Source: Mugil cephalus | Lineage: Eukaryota > Chordata > Actinopteri > Mugiliformes > Mugilidae | Length of the DNA stretch: 64,000 bases | Direction of reading: 5' to 3' | NCBI RefSeq assembly: GCF_022458985.1 | Contig: NC_061778.1 | Location: 3,737,501 to 3,801,500 of the forward strand | Shown here: positions 15,501 to 29,100 of the stretch, one piece after another | Layout of the letters: the number at the start of each line of letters is the position of its first letter | Numbering within the stretch: the stretch's first letter is position 1 | Made by a program: the position numbers and the translations under genes | The notes under the pieces: generated by a model | Told to the model about the DNA's origin: nothing | The model's database searches: none | The model's input: only the letters and a program-made list of their open reading frames with translations

Positions 15501-18500
15501 GGGACAGGTCATCCAAAACGGGGACTGTCCCTAGAAATCGTGGACGTCTGGTCACCCTAAAAAAAAAAAAAAAAAAACACTACAAGGCACCTTTTTTTTT
15601 GGCACAAGTCCTCTCACGTTTTGCCACTTCTTCATTTTTCAGACCTTCCCATCTTTACCACGCCTCATAGTGATTAGCGTGTTTAGAAGCGCTACATTGA
15701 AACAGTGTAATCAAATACACGGTGCACCACCCAGTCCTAGTGTGTGCGTTTGTTAGATTTATTGCTGACATAAATTCCAAAGATTCATGTTTTAAAGTAA
15801 AACAACGCCGATGTCCTTTGGGCAGCAGTAAGGTTAAGCATATGCCGACAAGCAGCTGGTATGAAAGGCCTGTAATGGGATTTTTTTTTCCCCAAAGCAA
15901 CGCATATAAATGAGTGTGCGTCGATTACCCACAGTCACCATGACACCCACCAGATGTTCTTTTAGAAAAAGGATAACGCAGTTTAAGTCAAAGAAGTCAC
16001 ACGTTCATTAAATTCGACCACCGTTATCAAAGTCTTCTTAAACGTACACATTTGCTCTCTAATCAACTTTTTTTTATTTTTCCTGAATCCAAACCCACTG
16101 TGTCCTCACCTTGCTTGGTCAGTGAATCTCTTAGGGCCGGCGTGATCATCTCTCTTCTCTCCCCTTCATCTTCAATCTTCTTCACTCCGTTAAGTTTGGA
16201 CAGCTTCACCATCTGTCCGTCTCCCTGGGTCTCCTCTTTGCTCTGAGGCAGAAACAAAACTGTGAGTCTATTATTATGTATGACCACGGGTTCATATATT
16301 AAGAATCAGGCTCCGCTGTTGTGATGTGATGTGACTGACATGTGGGAAATATAAAACCACTGTGTGCATGGTCTCTCTATACCCAACGACGTACATAAGG
16401 ATATACCACAATCTAACAAATCCCTATTAACTTTAGTGTTTTAGTTTAAATTCTCAATAGTGGAAACCCTTTAATATCTTTTTACAGCCTTCCTCTTCTT
16501 TGTGGGTACCAGCTGGCTTCACGTTTAGATCCACAGTTTCTCAGGACAAGCCCAGGTGGTCGAGTATTATCACAGGGTTTGAGGAATCATCATTAAACTG
16601 GCGTTTGCTGCCTTAAAAAAGTCATCATTTACAACCAGAAAATAAACTGTAAAAAAAACGTATCAGCGCGTGTTCTTTTGTGAAATTTGTTTTGCCGCAT
16701 ATGTTGCATTGATGCCTTTTCCCTTTAGTAATGAACACAGTGCTGCCATCTGCCCATGAGTATATAAAGGGGGCAGAAAGTACAGAGCAATCTTAGTTTG
16801 AGAGCTCCAGGAAAGTTGCACAATAGGTCAACGCTGTAACCAGCATGAATGATGAACTTTTTGTTGCCAACGCTGCTGCTGCTGCATCGCGTTTGTTTGA
16901 AAGATTAACCCATTCTTCCAGGGCCGAGATCATATTACTGCAGAGTGTGGCACTTGTATATATAAGGGTGAATACAACAGAAGATTGATTCAGTTTTGCT
17001 GGAAAAAGTTGCTGCGCGTTGACTTCGGAGCAAGAATCACTTCTCAGAAAAAGTTTGACGGACAACGTGCCGTTCGGATTTAACCGTGTCAAATGACAGC
17101 TCCACCCAATTACTGCACCGCTGCCACTCCTTGGGCTTGTCTATAGGGATCTATATGTCACCTCGTCAGCACAGCCGTGCTCTTAAGGTGCTGGGACTGT
17201 GTCAGCAAACCTGGATGAATGTTCAGATGTGAAAAAAAAAAAAAAGTGACAATTCTGCTGCAGCTTCCTGCAGGGCACCAACATTTGTGCACAGAGCTGA
17301 ATTTCTACAGTAAGTACAGCTATGCCAGCATTCACTCTACTCCATTTAAAGCAGCAGTTAAATATATGAGTATTTCCATCTATAATCCAGTTAATTCTCC
17401 GGGTTCCTACTATAATAATAACCTGTTAAGTCACCGTCTATAACTGAATTACGTAACCAAATGATGAGACTGTGGCTCACTGATGAAGGTATTGCAGTGT
17501 TTTTATTACGAGCTGCATGAAAAAAAAAATGCTGTATTAACTTACTGCTAATTTATTCTCCACAGAGATATAAAGATGTGAATGCATTATGCTAAATCAT
17601 CATTGGATGATAGCCCATGGGTTCAGAGTTTACTGATAATGCAAATCGAACGCTGCTTGCTGCAGCAGCTTCACATTAAAAATACTTACTGCCCTGTTCA
17701 TCAAATATGGAACGAGAAGGAGCAGCAACGGTGAGCAGAAACTGATGCTGTGTGCAGCGTACAATGATCTACGAAGAAAAGGCCAGACACATATCACCAG
17801 TAACTCCAGGAATCTCTGTATCCCACAGGTCTATCGCACACGATTAAAAGACACAAAGCATCACTGAGGGAATTAAACTACCACAGTAAAAGCTCGTAAA
17901 AGTCCTTGTTAGGGTAGTGCGGGAAACAGACGGTGTAACCTCTTTTTTGCCACTAATTTTTGCTTCTACTTCCTGCTTCACTTTCAACAATGAAACTTTC
18001 GGGTACGACCAGAAGTCGAGTCACAGAAGTGGCTTTTAAAGAAAGCTTCTTCAGTTCTGAGAGACTGGTGTGAAGTTGAGGTTTAAATAGGGAAAGTCTG
18101 TGGGTAAGAGAGAAGGTTTCTCCAATTTGATATTGATGGCTTCCTTTACTCCCCTCTCAAACCATCTGTCTTCTCTGGCTGAGACTCGGATGTTGCTGTC
18201 TTCAAGTGTCCTTCAAGTGGATGAGGACCGCTGAGTCGTTCCCTGATGATGTTTGAATCTCCAAACCTCCTCAATTAACCTTAATTTGATGTGTTTCATC
18301 ACAATTGATCCTAAACAATCAATCTGAAAAATGGCAGAGACGAGGAAGCCGTCGGAAATACTAAAGCAGAAACTACTACCAAGCTACTAACCATTTACAT
18401 CTTTTATGTGCTGCATCTCCACAACATGTAGTTACATGGGAAGGTACATGTCTGTCTACACAGTGTTAGGGTCTACGTAGTGTCTGGTCTGTGGCAGACG

Positions 18501-21500
18501 CCTAAATCACCTACTCTGATCATCTTTAAAAAAAAAAAAAAAGCTTCTACCTGCAGCACTGTCTGCTCTGAGTCCACAACAACTGGACCCAGATGTCTGT
18601 TGTGCATCTGCATCTACATACAAGACACTTTATAGACACTGAGACACTTTAAAATATCTACATATCTCATGTCTGTGATTGTAGACTAAACTGTATATTT
18701 TCACAATATTTTTTGTAACTTACTACCTCATTCTTACACTATTTTTAAGACTTTTTATTTTTATCTTATTCTAGTTTTTCTCCTTGACTCATATTCTTAT
18801 GTCTATGTCTGGTCACATTTATGTTCTCTGTTGTCTTGAGACTCTTGGACAAAACAATTTCCCTGCAGTGATCAATAAAGTGATCTTGAATCTTGAACAA
18901 TCAAACAGACGGGGTCTCTCTATAGCAGAGGTTCCTCTTCACTTCTGGCAGCAGATTATCTCATTTTTTTTAATAAACGCTGATGCTGTTAATAAAGAAA
19001 TCATCGTGTCGTGTCAGCATACTGCCCCATCTCTTTCTGAGATGGAACATATCAAACGTTTGAAGCCGTTTGACAATGATATGTTTAAATTACATCATGG
19101 AATCACAACGCATGTACGTCATCCAAGGTATGAGCACGGCAACCAAACACAGGCTGTAGATCAGGGATCAAAGATCTGGCAGGCGACTAAACCGAGGCTA
19201 ATATTTGTGTTGCCTTCAATTTAAATCTCGGAAGGAGATAGAATTAGATCACCACCCTCAGCCTCAGCCAGCACAAATGTCCACCTTCGCTTAATGCATC
19301 AGTGACATGTACAACTCTGACAGCACACACAACATGTAGCCAGCAGAGAGACAATCTGTCCCCGTGGACCCTGGCTATTTATCTGGCCCCGGTCTCTGGT
19401 TACCCACTGCTCCACTTTCAGCCTCGCCTGAGAGCTCACGGACGTCCAGTCAAGCCCGGACCTGTCTGGAAGAAACAGAACTGGGACATCTCACAACGCC
19501 CGTGTTGCGCTCTGGAACAAATACACAACATGGGGCTGATGCAGAAGGACAGCGTAGTGATATAACACACGGAGAGAGAAAGAGAGAGAGCACATGAGCG
19601 AGGCCAAAACATGAAGGTACACGAGGCTAAAGAGAACATGAAAGAGGGAAAGCAACACGACCTGAACAACATGAACACTGACGCTGCATGCGCTAAATCT
19701 GAGGTACCATATTTTCTGAAGTGCCTCTAATATTTTTTTTGTATACACCAATTATGACCTAACACTGTGTAGTTGTGTCTCCCTGAGGGTGTCCTAGGTG
19801 TCTGGCAACAGACTGTTGTTAAGTGGGTCCTGTATGATGAGTGGAGGGGCCTCTGAGGATCATCCCACTGATACTAGATCAGTTTGGATATCTGGTGAAT
19901 TTGATCCTGAAATGTTTTTGTGTGCGTGTCTCCTGCTGGAGAGGGTCGTTGCTATGGGATGGGGGTGCCTGGCCTGGTGTAGGTGGGTGCTACATGTCTA
20001 AATAACATCCACATGAATGAATACCAGGTCCAAATGTTTCCCAGCCGAACACCGATTTGTCACGGGACGGTCAACACCATTTACGTCTCCTGTCAGTGTG
20101 GTCGTAATGTTGTGGCTGACTGATGTACATATCTCTCTAAAGAACTGTTTCATTCTTATTCATAGTAATAAAAGAGGTGCCAGGTTTGTGAGGTTCCTCG
20201 TCTTATGTCAGCTTTTTCCCCATTGGACACTAACCTGAAAACATCCCCACTGAGCCAAGAAGGACTGCGCACCCGCCCAGGTTAATGATCCACTTCACAC
20301 TAACTGCCGACAGCATGCAGTGGACCTCTCATGGCAGAGTTTAGATGCCAAAAGCTATGAGCTATGAGCAAAATCAATTAGGGCAACAATGGAAATGAAT
20401 CTTGCTGGAACTTGGCCGAGCAAAAACAGAGCTTCGGCCAAAGACTGATTTACATGAAGGTTGGGCCGAAGCAGAGCTCTGCACTCTGGCAGCCAATCGC
20501 AAGCCTGGCTGACACTCAGATTCAAACAAAAAAAACAGTTGTGGCAAATATGGATTAATCACAAAGTTTCAGCAGCGATCCAGTCTTCCTCATTCCAGCT
20601 TGGCTCAAAGCCCAACGGACATCTGAACCATATTTGGCTCAGCAGCTTTCTGCTTGTTATGCGTTTGGCTTCGATTAACTGACAGACGTGGAAAAAAGGA
20701 AAAGCGTCGTTAGGAAGGGTTGAGGCATCTTTTTTATCCAAATAAGAGATGATTTTTGAATAAAAATGGGCAGCTACTGACACTTTTATTTTAGCAGTTA
20801 TATGACAGAAATGAACTAGAGAGAGATTCATGAGAGCAGCACCAGACAGTGATCTATACTGTGTGAAATCTGTATTTTTATTCAGTGTGAGAAATGAGTT
20901 TCCTCAGAGTGGGATTTAATGCTGTTTGCAAACCTCTCTGAACTCATTCTTTCTGAAATTAACTGATTCGTTTTTTAATCTGTTCAGTCAATATCCATGA
21001 AAAAAAGACAGAACTAAAGGTCAGCTATGAAATATGAAACAAAAAACGATTGAGTCTAACTGATAAAGGTTCGTTGAGGACTTCAGAGTTTGATACTAAT
21101 TTTCTTTGTGCGACCAAATAACAGATTCTCATTTGTGATATAAGTTTTTTGTTTGTTTGTTTTGCAGTTCTTGTCATTTCTAAAGTTCTGTAACGATAAA
21201 AACTGCACCCAAGTGTGAAATACTGAATTTCCAGTCTATATTTCATGAACAGTTAAATGTCCTTAGAGCAGTCATGCAGAAACCAAGAACTAAAAACCAC
21301 AGTTTAGCATGAAACAAGAGTCTGAACCTCTAATGCTAACTTGAGGCAGACAAACACACAGAAATGTTGATTAGCATGAAGTTGGGAGAGTTTACATATT
21401 AATGTGAGTGAGTTTGAACAAACTGTTCTGTAGTTTCTGAAAGCAGGGAAGATGAAGCCAACGGCACAGCTTAGAGAGATCGATGAGGTTACAGCTAAAG

Positions 21501-24500
21501 ACTTAAAGGAATCACAGGAGCTGTTTAAAATCTGTAATATGAAAATCACTAAGCAGGATAACACCACCTGATGAAGGAACCATCCCTAGCTGAGTGGAGG
21601 TTGAGATATGTAAAAGGAGTGAATTTACAAGAATAATAACTTCAAAACCTTCAAAAGAAAAGCAGTAATGGTCAGAGCTTCCAAAAGCCCTGTTTTCAAT
21701 CGACCCAGGATTTTATCAACTTGGCTTCGACGTGAACAGGAATGCCAGGTTGACCAATGACGTTGATGGGACCTGTCACATTTAGATTTTATCGATGGAC
21801 GACCTGTTAGACTGTATCATCGTAGAAGCTCCAGGGCTGCAAGCAGCTCAAAAACAGAGTAAAGTTTTGATCTACTCCCGTAAGAGACCGATCTCTGGCA
21901 GAGAGCAGAGATTTTTGTCCATTTTCTCAATCAAACAAGTCAAATGTGTTGTTTCACAATCATTAATGGAAGTGTATAGATGAATTAGCCCCACATATGG
22001 CACACTTTTTTATCGATCATGGTAGTGCACTGGCCAGACCGGCGAGTTGCTCTGCACCCATGGAAAAGAGGAGATTCGGTGCAGTGTGTGACGTTGTCGA
22101 CACAATGACTTATGAAACTCCCGTGTCAACCCGGAATTTTCAATTTCAGATGCTGCGACGCCAAGAGCGTTCAGTTCATAGCAGACATCCTAAGATTCCT
22201 GAAGCAGCTCTATGAGGAACAACCGTCTCAGATTCAAGGTCTGCGGGGAGCTAGGTTAAGTCTGAAATGATGTTTGGGATCATGAATACAGCATTTTATG
22301 TTTAAGTCACAAAGACTGGATGTGCTTTAAAACCATGTGCTTGCATCTCCCTTTAGAGCCAGATACAATGCGAGTATGTGTTGCACCGTAGGCAGGTTGC
22401 GTTTGTTTGCTTGTTCTTGTGACTTTAAGTTTGGATGACATTTTTATCATCAATAATGCAGAAAACCCAGGACATTCAAAGAGATGCACATATCTGTTCT
22501 CTCCACTGTATGTAATAAACCCTGACAGCATGGCGTTAAAGGTCAAAATGTTGCAGCAAAGACCAGAGGTTCAGTCAGTGACTGGGGCTTAATACACCAG
22601 AGAGAGGCTCTGCCATCACCTAGTGGCCAAACACAGACAAAGTCAATCCAGCTGCAGTTATGACAAGATGTATCTCGCACATGAGAAAAACCAGGTTCAT
22701 TAAATTGTCGATCTCCAGCTCAGTTTTATTACAGAACTATGGAAACAGATGCTAAACTGTCTCATTTTCCTTATCCAGACAATATGCAGCTTGGCTAGAC
22801 ACTATTTTTTTCTTGGCAAAGCAAATGATCAGAGTTAAAACTAATTTCTTTCTTGCGGCGTCTGGTCTGTGCACAAACATGTTACCAGGGAGACACTTAG
22901 ACTGTGATGATGCTTCAAGTGATCCCAGAAGTATAAATAAAAGTGAAGACGTCTTCCTCTTCCCATTGTGGTACAGATAAGTGAAAAGTACTGATCTGTC
23001 CTGTCTCTCTAACATTTGCAGCTGAGACGTATGAACACAGCTGTATAGGGCTTACAAAGTGGCCTGTCCAAAACTTCCAGAACTTACACTGTAATATTAA
23101 TGTCACACAAGAGGGGGGAGACAAGTCACTCTGAACCTGAACACTTTTTACCACAGGGACATCTCCTGACAACTGCAGACAAATGACATATGATGCTATC
23201 CAGCGTCTGGTCCCCTCAGCTACTAAAAAACACACCAAAATAATTTCACGCCTGTCAAAACAGAATAGAAGACGACATTCTCTCACTTGTTTCTTTAGGA
23301 CAGTAGGCATCTCCTTCTAAAAAAAAAAATGAGTCCAGCTCAACAGAAAAGCTTTGTGCTGCCTGAACAAAATATCAGTTTGTGAACATCTTCTTTGTGA
23401 CGTGACTGGAGCTCAGAGCAGCAGAGGATGTTTTCCAGTGATGTTATAGATACAAATAAAGGATTAAAAGGTATTTATTGTGATTAAGTTGGTGCGTCTT
23501 CCACAAAACACAGATCAGACCACTGGTAGATACTTGATCAATTTGGGATCTAGTGGATATTGAGGCCAAGTCAACACCTTGTGCTGGTCTTTGTGCTTTT
23601 TTTATGTTGTTCCTTCTTTGTGTGTCATCAAGGAGTGTCATTGCTATGAGGTGGGGGGGTCTGGTCTGGTCTGGTCTAGGTGGGTGCTACATGTCTAGGT
23701 AACGTCCACATCAATGAAGGCCAAGTCCAGAAGTTTCCCAACAGAACAATGAATCGTCACAACATGGTCAATGTTACCGACTTCTCCTGTCAGTGGTTTT
23801 AATGTTGTGGCTGATCTGTGTATACAGGCCCGTGGGATCAATTTGCAAAGATTACATTAACTGCAATTTTACCAATAAAAGTAATGGCTATTCTTGGGTT
23901 TCACACAGATTTAGTAAGACTCGTAAACATAACACTCAATATGTTTACATGCACGTGAAAAAAATGAATTATTGCCTTAATCCGACTGTAACTGGCCAAC
24001 TTCAGTGCATGTAACTCATCACGTTACTCCTAAAATCAGAGTTCTCCTTATCCAATTAAGATACCCAGATAATGCGATTGGAAATCGATTTTCTCCATCA
24101 CGTATACGCCTTAATTGGACTTTTAACTAGACAACACGTGCACGCATGCTCCACAACCGATGCGCTGGTGTATGACCCCAGAACAAAAACATCCAAAAAA
24201 GAAGAAGAAGAAGAAGAAGAAGAAGAAGAAGAAGAAGAAGAAGAAGAAGAAGAAGAAGAAGAAGAAGGTAAACAGAGCTGGTAGAAGAACCACCTAAGGG
24301 ATAGCGCCATCTTATCTGCACCATATGACGTATTAGGTCAACCGGAGTGTGGAGGAGGAGGAGGAGGAGGAGGAGGACATGCTCCTGTCAATTATTCGAT
24401 TTTCTACATGTTTTTTAATAGTGCAGTTTATTAAATGAAAACACTTTCATGATGTTCTTCTTTTCACTAAAACAAAGGGAAACATTTGGTGGCATCACTA

Positions 24501-26120
24501 TGTATAAGTTAATACACTAGGTTAGTGATTCCATATCGAACTGAGCTGAATGTAGCCCCTGAACTAAAATGACGTAACGTAATCTACACCCTCAGGACCA
24601 ATCATTAAACCTTCACAGATAACTGCTTATATCTAGTGAGTGTCTGAGTCTGAGAGGCTGCAAGATGTATTCTACCATGCACTTGTAGGACTGATTGTCT
24701 GATCTAGATGTCTTTCAGCTGAAAATGAATTAAGTAGGGGTGTAAGATAAGGTTGCATTCCCCTGATATCAAGTATTTTCGTAAACTATTTAAGTTCTTT
24801 CTTAACGTAGCGTTTCTTTGTAACTTTAATCATATCAGACTGAACGCCTGTGTCCCGAACTTCCCCTGGTAGAGTTGAGTTTAACACCACAATGTTGTAA
24901 AGCAGCCTGTAAAATTAGCTTAAAATGCTTAAAATGGGTTTTGATTTCAGTGTGAAACTAGCGAGCAGCTAAATCCACAGGTTTTCACTCTGGTTGAATC
25001 AACAAGAGACCTGGAGACCTATTAGAGAGTTGGACGTATTCCTACATTGTCCTCCACCTCTCTGCTCAGGGCCAAAACAACGTGGCCTATAGCAAGAGAA
25101 CAAAATCATTTCTCTTCCTTCTCGTTTTCTGCTTCTCTTGAGTCACTCATTCCTGACACGTCTGTGGAGTGGGCGTCCTCGCTATTACGCAAGCCTCCGC
25201 TTCTCGTCTGCCGGGGTCTGGTGTCTATCAACCCATCTGCCAGCTTTCCTTTTTTTTTTTTTATTTCCAACCATTTAGTGAACAGTAGAGTCTTAATGCT
25301 ACGATCACAGACCTTAACCAGGAAATACTGAAAATAGAGCTGCAGTTTCAGATGATTCAATCCGCTAACCCTGATATGATGAGGCAGAGAGCCAAGCAGT
25401 GAACTCAGTGGTGATAGCCTCAACAATAGTAACCCTAACCAGGATTATCAGTTCACTCATTTCTTCAGGAAGAACTGGTAAACGTGAAGTCAAACGTGTG
25501 TCGCTGAAACAGAGTCTGACCTTTGCTTTCTTGACACTGTTCATGATGTTGCCCAGATCCTCCACGTCTACCACCGAACCGGATTTTTTCTCATCTAGCT
25601 GCACAGATTCATCTTCATCGCTGCTGGTTTCCATCAGATCCTCCTGAAACAACAAAAGCAAAATATAGGTTGAGGAAACGATGAGAGTGATGAACGGGTG
25701 GAGAACATTAACGACACTCAGAAGAACAGAGATTCACACGTGTTCTCCAACCTACGGCCAATTAAAACGCCGTCCTCGACTGTGCGATGGTTCCCGAAGC
25801 GGAACCACATTCATTATACGTCGTTATAGCTCCTCTCGGGCTGTCTGCTTTAATAACAAAACAATATGCATGTTTACGGGCCTCGGCGGGACTCATCATA
25901 ATTCAGTGTTGAAGGCCACACGTGAAGGACGAGAGAAGCGATAAATCACTACGACGATGACGATGATGATGATGATGAAGAAGAAGATGGTCCCATCGGC
26001 TCAGTTCTCAGCGTCTCTTGGTTCCGGCTGAATGTCACCTCTGCTGAGTGTTGCAGACAGAGGGGAGGAAGTCTCAGCTAGAGTTTGCTCTGAGGTGCCC
26101 GCTACCATGACAACTGATCA

Positions 26121-26155
<35 letters not shown>

Positions 26156-29100
26156 ATACATTTATATATATACACCGATCAGCCACAACATTACGACCAC
26201 CGAGAGGAGAAGTAAATAAATTCCTGTGACAATCTGTTTGTGTGGATGTTACTTAGACATGTAGCATCTAGACAAGACACTCCTTGATGACAGCAGCCAT
26301 CCCCATGATATTGTGCTGTTTTTGTTTTTTTATTTAAGTTCGAGATGAATTTTAACAATAAATACATGTAACAGACACACAAACAAAAACACCTCAGAAA
26401 CATATTCTGGCCTCCAAATTCACTAAATCCTAAACTTATCACTAACATCATTCTGTCACCACTCAGAAGGTCCACGTCCATCCTCTGATTCTCTGATGGT
26501 GGTCATAATGTTATGCCCGACACCGGTGAATAAATGTACTGTTTTCATCCTTCGACAACACACTCGTCATCGCTGCTGCTGCTGCTGCTGCTAAATGACG
26601 ACTTGCTAAAGTAAAACTAACACTCCTGAGATGTTTATGTTGTTTTCATCACATCGTTGAAGGAGTTCAACACGAGGCCATCAGTCAGTCTGCTTCAGAT
26701 CCCTGTGATAACAGCAGCGCGGAGAAATCTGAAAACATCACCATGAGCCAGAGGACATCAGCTCCGCGTTTCTCCTTCTCCTTGAAGTCACTAATTATCT
26801 TTAACCTGCTTCCTTGTATTCAGGGACATTCGCCCGGAGTCTCAGATGTGTCGCGAGGTTTAATTCCAACCGAAAAGCCACTGAAGCTGAGTAATTCGAA
26901 CGTCTCTGTTAAAACCGAGGTTTAAATGTTGGATCCTATCAGTAATGCAGAGCACGTTAAAGGTCATTTTACTCAAAGTGAAGACTTTCCTATCTGAATC
27001 GTCACTTAGTACAATTTTATGGAGTCAGGAGAACGTGTTAGACAGGTACTTTGTCCAAGAAAACCCTAGAAAGCCGACTCACTGGTGTCCTTCTAAGCTG
27101 ATATGTGCAGCTGATTGAAGAGTCTGTTACATGAAACTACGTGAAACAAATCAGTAGCTTTGGGATTGTGAGAACACTAGTTCAAATCCTGCTATGTCTA
27201 CACTGCTTCAAGTGCTTAATACTCTCTGTGTGCACAATGGGATGGGTTTAAAGACAAACTACCTATTTATAGATGAACAGGTTTCATTTCACCTGTACGG
27301 CAGTTATGGATCGCTTCCAAATGGCACTAGATCATTCTTTAATAACCAGTTAAGTCACTACTGCAGGACCTGACAGGTTCAACAACAAATACCTAAGAAT
27401 TAGAACAACATATTTATTCTGTTGACTTGACGCTGCTGCTGGTTGATCTTATTTTTTGCAGCATTAAAACAGAAATTCAGACAAATAGACTGATGTTGAC
27501 AAAATTATTTCTATTTTAAACAAATAAATAAATCAAGTTTTGAAATAATTTCATATGACAGAGCATCTAGTCTTCATCTTCGTCACCCCAGGTCTGCATA
27601 TACAAAGATTCACCATTATAAAAACATCATGCTATTACCTCAGAGCTGTTGTTGTGAGGAGCAGCCTCCTCATCCTCCCCCTCCTCTTCTTCTTTCTCCT
27701 TTCTGTCTTTCTTCTTGTTCTTACAGGAGCCCCCGTTCTTACAGTTCCCACTGCATCTCTTCTTCTCGCCCTTCGCCAGAGCCTGAAGCCGGTTCAGAAA
27801 CTTCACCTTCCAGGCCAGGAAGTCCGCCTGGACGCTGCCGTGGCGGCTCTTCACCACGTTACCGTCGCCCTCCCCTCTGGTCATGATTCGCATCCCACTC
27901 AGCATCCACAGCCACTTGTCCACGTTTTTACCCACCTGGAGAGGAGGCGGAGAAAAGCATGTTGCAGCTGCTCTAGAGGTTAAAAGCTGATATTCTTTAA
28001 AATACACGCTCCTCACCGTATTGTAGTGGCCGACGTAGACGGAGTTTCCCAGACCAAACACGGCGTATCTGAGGCCTTTGAGGTAGGTCTTCCCGTATCT
28101 GAAGTCAGTGGACGCCTCTTCCAGCCACTTGCAGAACCACTCAGAGTTCTCTGTGGGCTGTCCGTCCGTGTAGGTGGCCACGAGAAACACACAGACGGAC
28201 TTATTGGTGCACTGGATGGATGGATGGAGAAGTAAATACAAGAGTTAAAACAAAGAGTTAAAACCGTACGATCTATTCAGAGCTTGGCAAAAATCCTGCG
28301 CAACCACAAAAAAATAAACTCCTGAAAGACAAAAATTCTATGCAACGACAAGTAATCTAGATTATGTCTAAATAAAAGAAGCCTTGTATCTTGTGCAGCT
28401 AATGGCTAACCATTGCTCCTCCTAAATATCCTCTTAAATAAATAATTATATAGTTCCTCTTGTTCATTTATCAATGTCTGTGCCCATGACTTAAAAAGAT
28501 TAAAGAACACAGACCACCTCTCTTCAGCTGAGCAGGATTAGCGTCACACATTTGTCTTGTGCGCCCGAACAAAAGCTCAGTAACTGGAACGCCACCCTCT
28601 CCTCTTAAGAGAGATGCAGCAGTGAAGCAGATGCATTCATTAATCAACCAGGGGGAGCTGTGTAGTAGTGGTGAGAGGCACAGCTTGGGGTTTGAAGGGT
28701 CACGGGTTTGTCCATGGCTGTGGCGCCCTGAGCAAACCACCTGAGGCTGCAGCCCACTGCTCCAACCGTACACACTACTGTGTGAACAAGCTGTCAAACA
28801 GCAGGACAGAATGTCCCCTCGGGATCAATACAGCATAAATTATTATTATTATTCTACAATGTCCAAGTTAAAGGTTACCTGCAGGTTCTTGCTCAAAGAC
28901 AAAATGTCTCTGCGTATCTGCTGCTGTCTTGTACTCACCTCGTCTGCAAGGTGATCATCTGGGTCGTAGTCTTTCATGTCAATTACTTCGGCTGGTATTC
29001 CTGCAGCCTTCACCTCCTCTGACAGGTCATTAGCAAAACCCTGGACAGATGAAGAGTCTCACTTTAAGATTATAAGAGAATTATTGTTTTACATGAGGTT

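Noticed and set aside
24098..24310. Poly-Glu and poly-Ser open frames
   Set aside because: Produced by the GAA microsatellite in a TYW1 intron.
27555..27983. 142-codon plus-strand open frame
   Set aside because: Antisense to the TYW1 linker exon at 27639-27935, whose phase and protein fit TYW1.
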